Assembly: GCA_003559095.1 (NCBI GenBank)
Contig: PWMW01000404.1
Location: forward strand, 1 to 32,138
Direction of reading: 5' to 3'
DNA: 32,138 nucleotides
Origin: Clostridiales bacterium
GTDB taxonomy: Bacteria > Bacillota > Limnochordia > Darwinibacteriales > B1SED10-159
Under the pieces are notes generated by a model that was not told the origin of the DNA, ran no database searches, and saw only the letters and a list, made by a program, of their open reading frames with translations. The translations under genes and the position numbers were made by a program. Position 1 is the stretch's first letter; each line of letters begins with the position of its first letter. Below, piece after piece: positions 31,988 through 32,138 of the stretch.

Positions 31988-32138
31988 GGATTTCGCCGTT
32001 GGTGTTCATCGCTTCAATGCTACTTTTGAGGTGGACACCAGGGTGTCCACGTCCCACTGAAGAGGGTGAGCCACCTTGGGAATAGGGGGTCACGGAAATC
32101 CCGCGCGACGGGATTTCGCGGTTGGTGTTTAGCATTCC
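31988..32138. repeat. Paired repeats, possible terminus of an insertion element running off the window
   Basis: GGATTTCGCCGTTGGTGTT (31988-32006) recurs as GGATTTCGCGGTTGGTGTT (32111-32129), one mismatch in 19, direct orientation, 123 bases apart. Between them lie two perfect inverted repeats: GTGGACACC-AG-GGTGTCCAC (32031-32050) and GAAATCCCG-CGCGA-CGGGATTTC (32095-32117), the latter overlapping the second direct repeat. Multiple short terminal repeats of this kind are typical of IS21-like ends, where transposase binds several sites, but no transposase gene is within the window. A regulatory array is the alternative. Confidence 0.5.

Noticed and set aside
31988-32129. CRISPR array at the right edge
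   Set aside because: Only two imperfect copies of a 19-base unit with a 104-base gap, and the spacing contains palindromes; this does not fit repeat-spacer geometry.

Overview
The window looks like a chromosomal segment of a Bacillota (Firmicutes) bacterium, probably an anaerobic clostridia- or limnochordia-like lineage. The main evidence is gene order. hisS-aspS-[6S RNA]-tcdA-rarA-Rrf2 regulator-cysteine desulfurase, followed by alaS-ireB-ruvX-DUF1292-mltG-U32 peptidase, is close to the B. subtilis aspS-bsrA-yrvM-yrvN-cymR-yrvO and alaS-yrzL-yrrK-yrzB-yrrL-yrrO blocks. Base composition is in the mid-50s % GC by eye, start codons include many GTG and some TTG, and Shine-Dalgarno sites are strong and G-rich. 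A ferredoxin-fused aldo/keto reductase and an exported fumarate-reductase-like flavoprotein suggest anaerobic metabolism. The species cannot be named from this sequence.

Layout. 1-5.1 kb: the end of hisS, aspS, a 6S RNA with its own promoter and terminator, tcdA and rarA. 5.1-8.1 kb: an iron-sulfur unit (IscR-like regulator, IscS, IscU) with a sigma-A promoter and a possible operator, then an exported M48 protease. 8.2-11.3 kb: alaS and ireB. alaS is interrupted by an in-frame TAA exactly where the C-terminal domain begins. 11.4-16.7 kb: a tightly packed housekeeping run (AKR-ferredoxin, ruvX, DUF1292, mltG, U32 peptidase/TrhP-like, RlmD-type methyltransferase).

16.7-19.0 kb is an accessory, decaying stretch. 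It holds a truncated Phd-type antitoxin and RelE-type toxin on the plus strand, an intact-looking mazEF pair on the minus strand with its own promoter and palindrome, and protein relics. 18.9-22.4 kb: an isoleucine T-box leader driving a long ileS. 22.4-24.6 kb: another gene-poor stretch with a transposase relic, a YdeI-family gene and a strongly hairpinned intergenic region. 24.6-31.6 kb: a membrane 7TMR-DISM/GGDEF diguanylate cyclase, the exported FAD fumarate-reductase-like protein, an SDR, an RsmC-like methyltransferase, and on the minus strand an AKR plus TIGR04076 pair. The last 200 bases carry paired repeats that resemble the terminus of an insertion element running off the window.

Functionally, the first half combines tRNA charging (His, Asp, Ala, Ile), tRNA and rRNA modification (TcdA, U32/TrhP-like, RlmD-like), Fe-S assembly and cell-envelope/stress genes (MltG, IreB). 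The second half is accessory signalling and redox. The observations most worth a second look are the nonsense codon in alaS, the structured region at 23.9-24.2 kb, the decayed toxin-antitoxin island and the repeats at the right edge.
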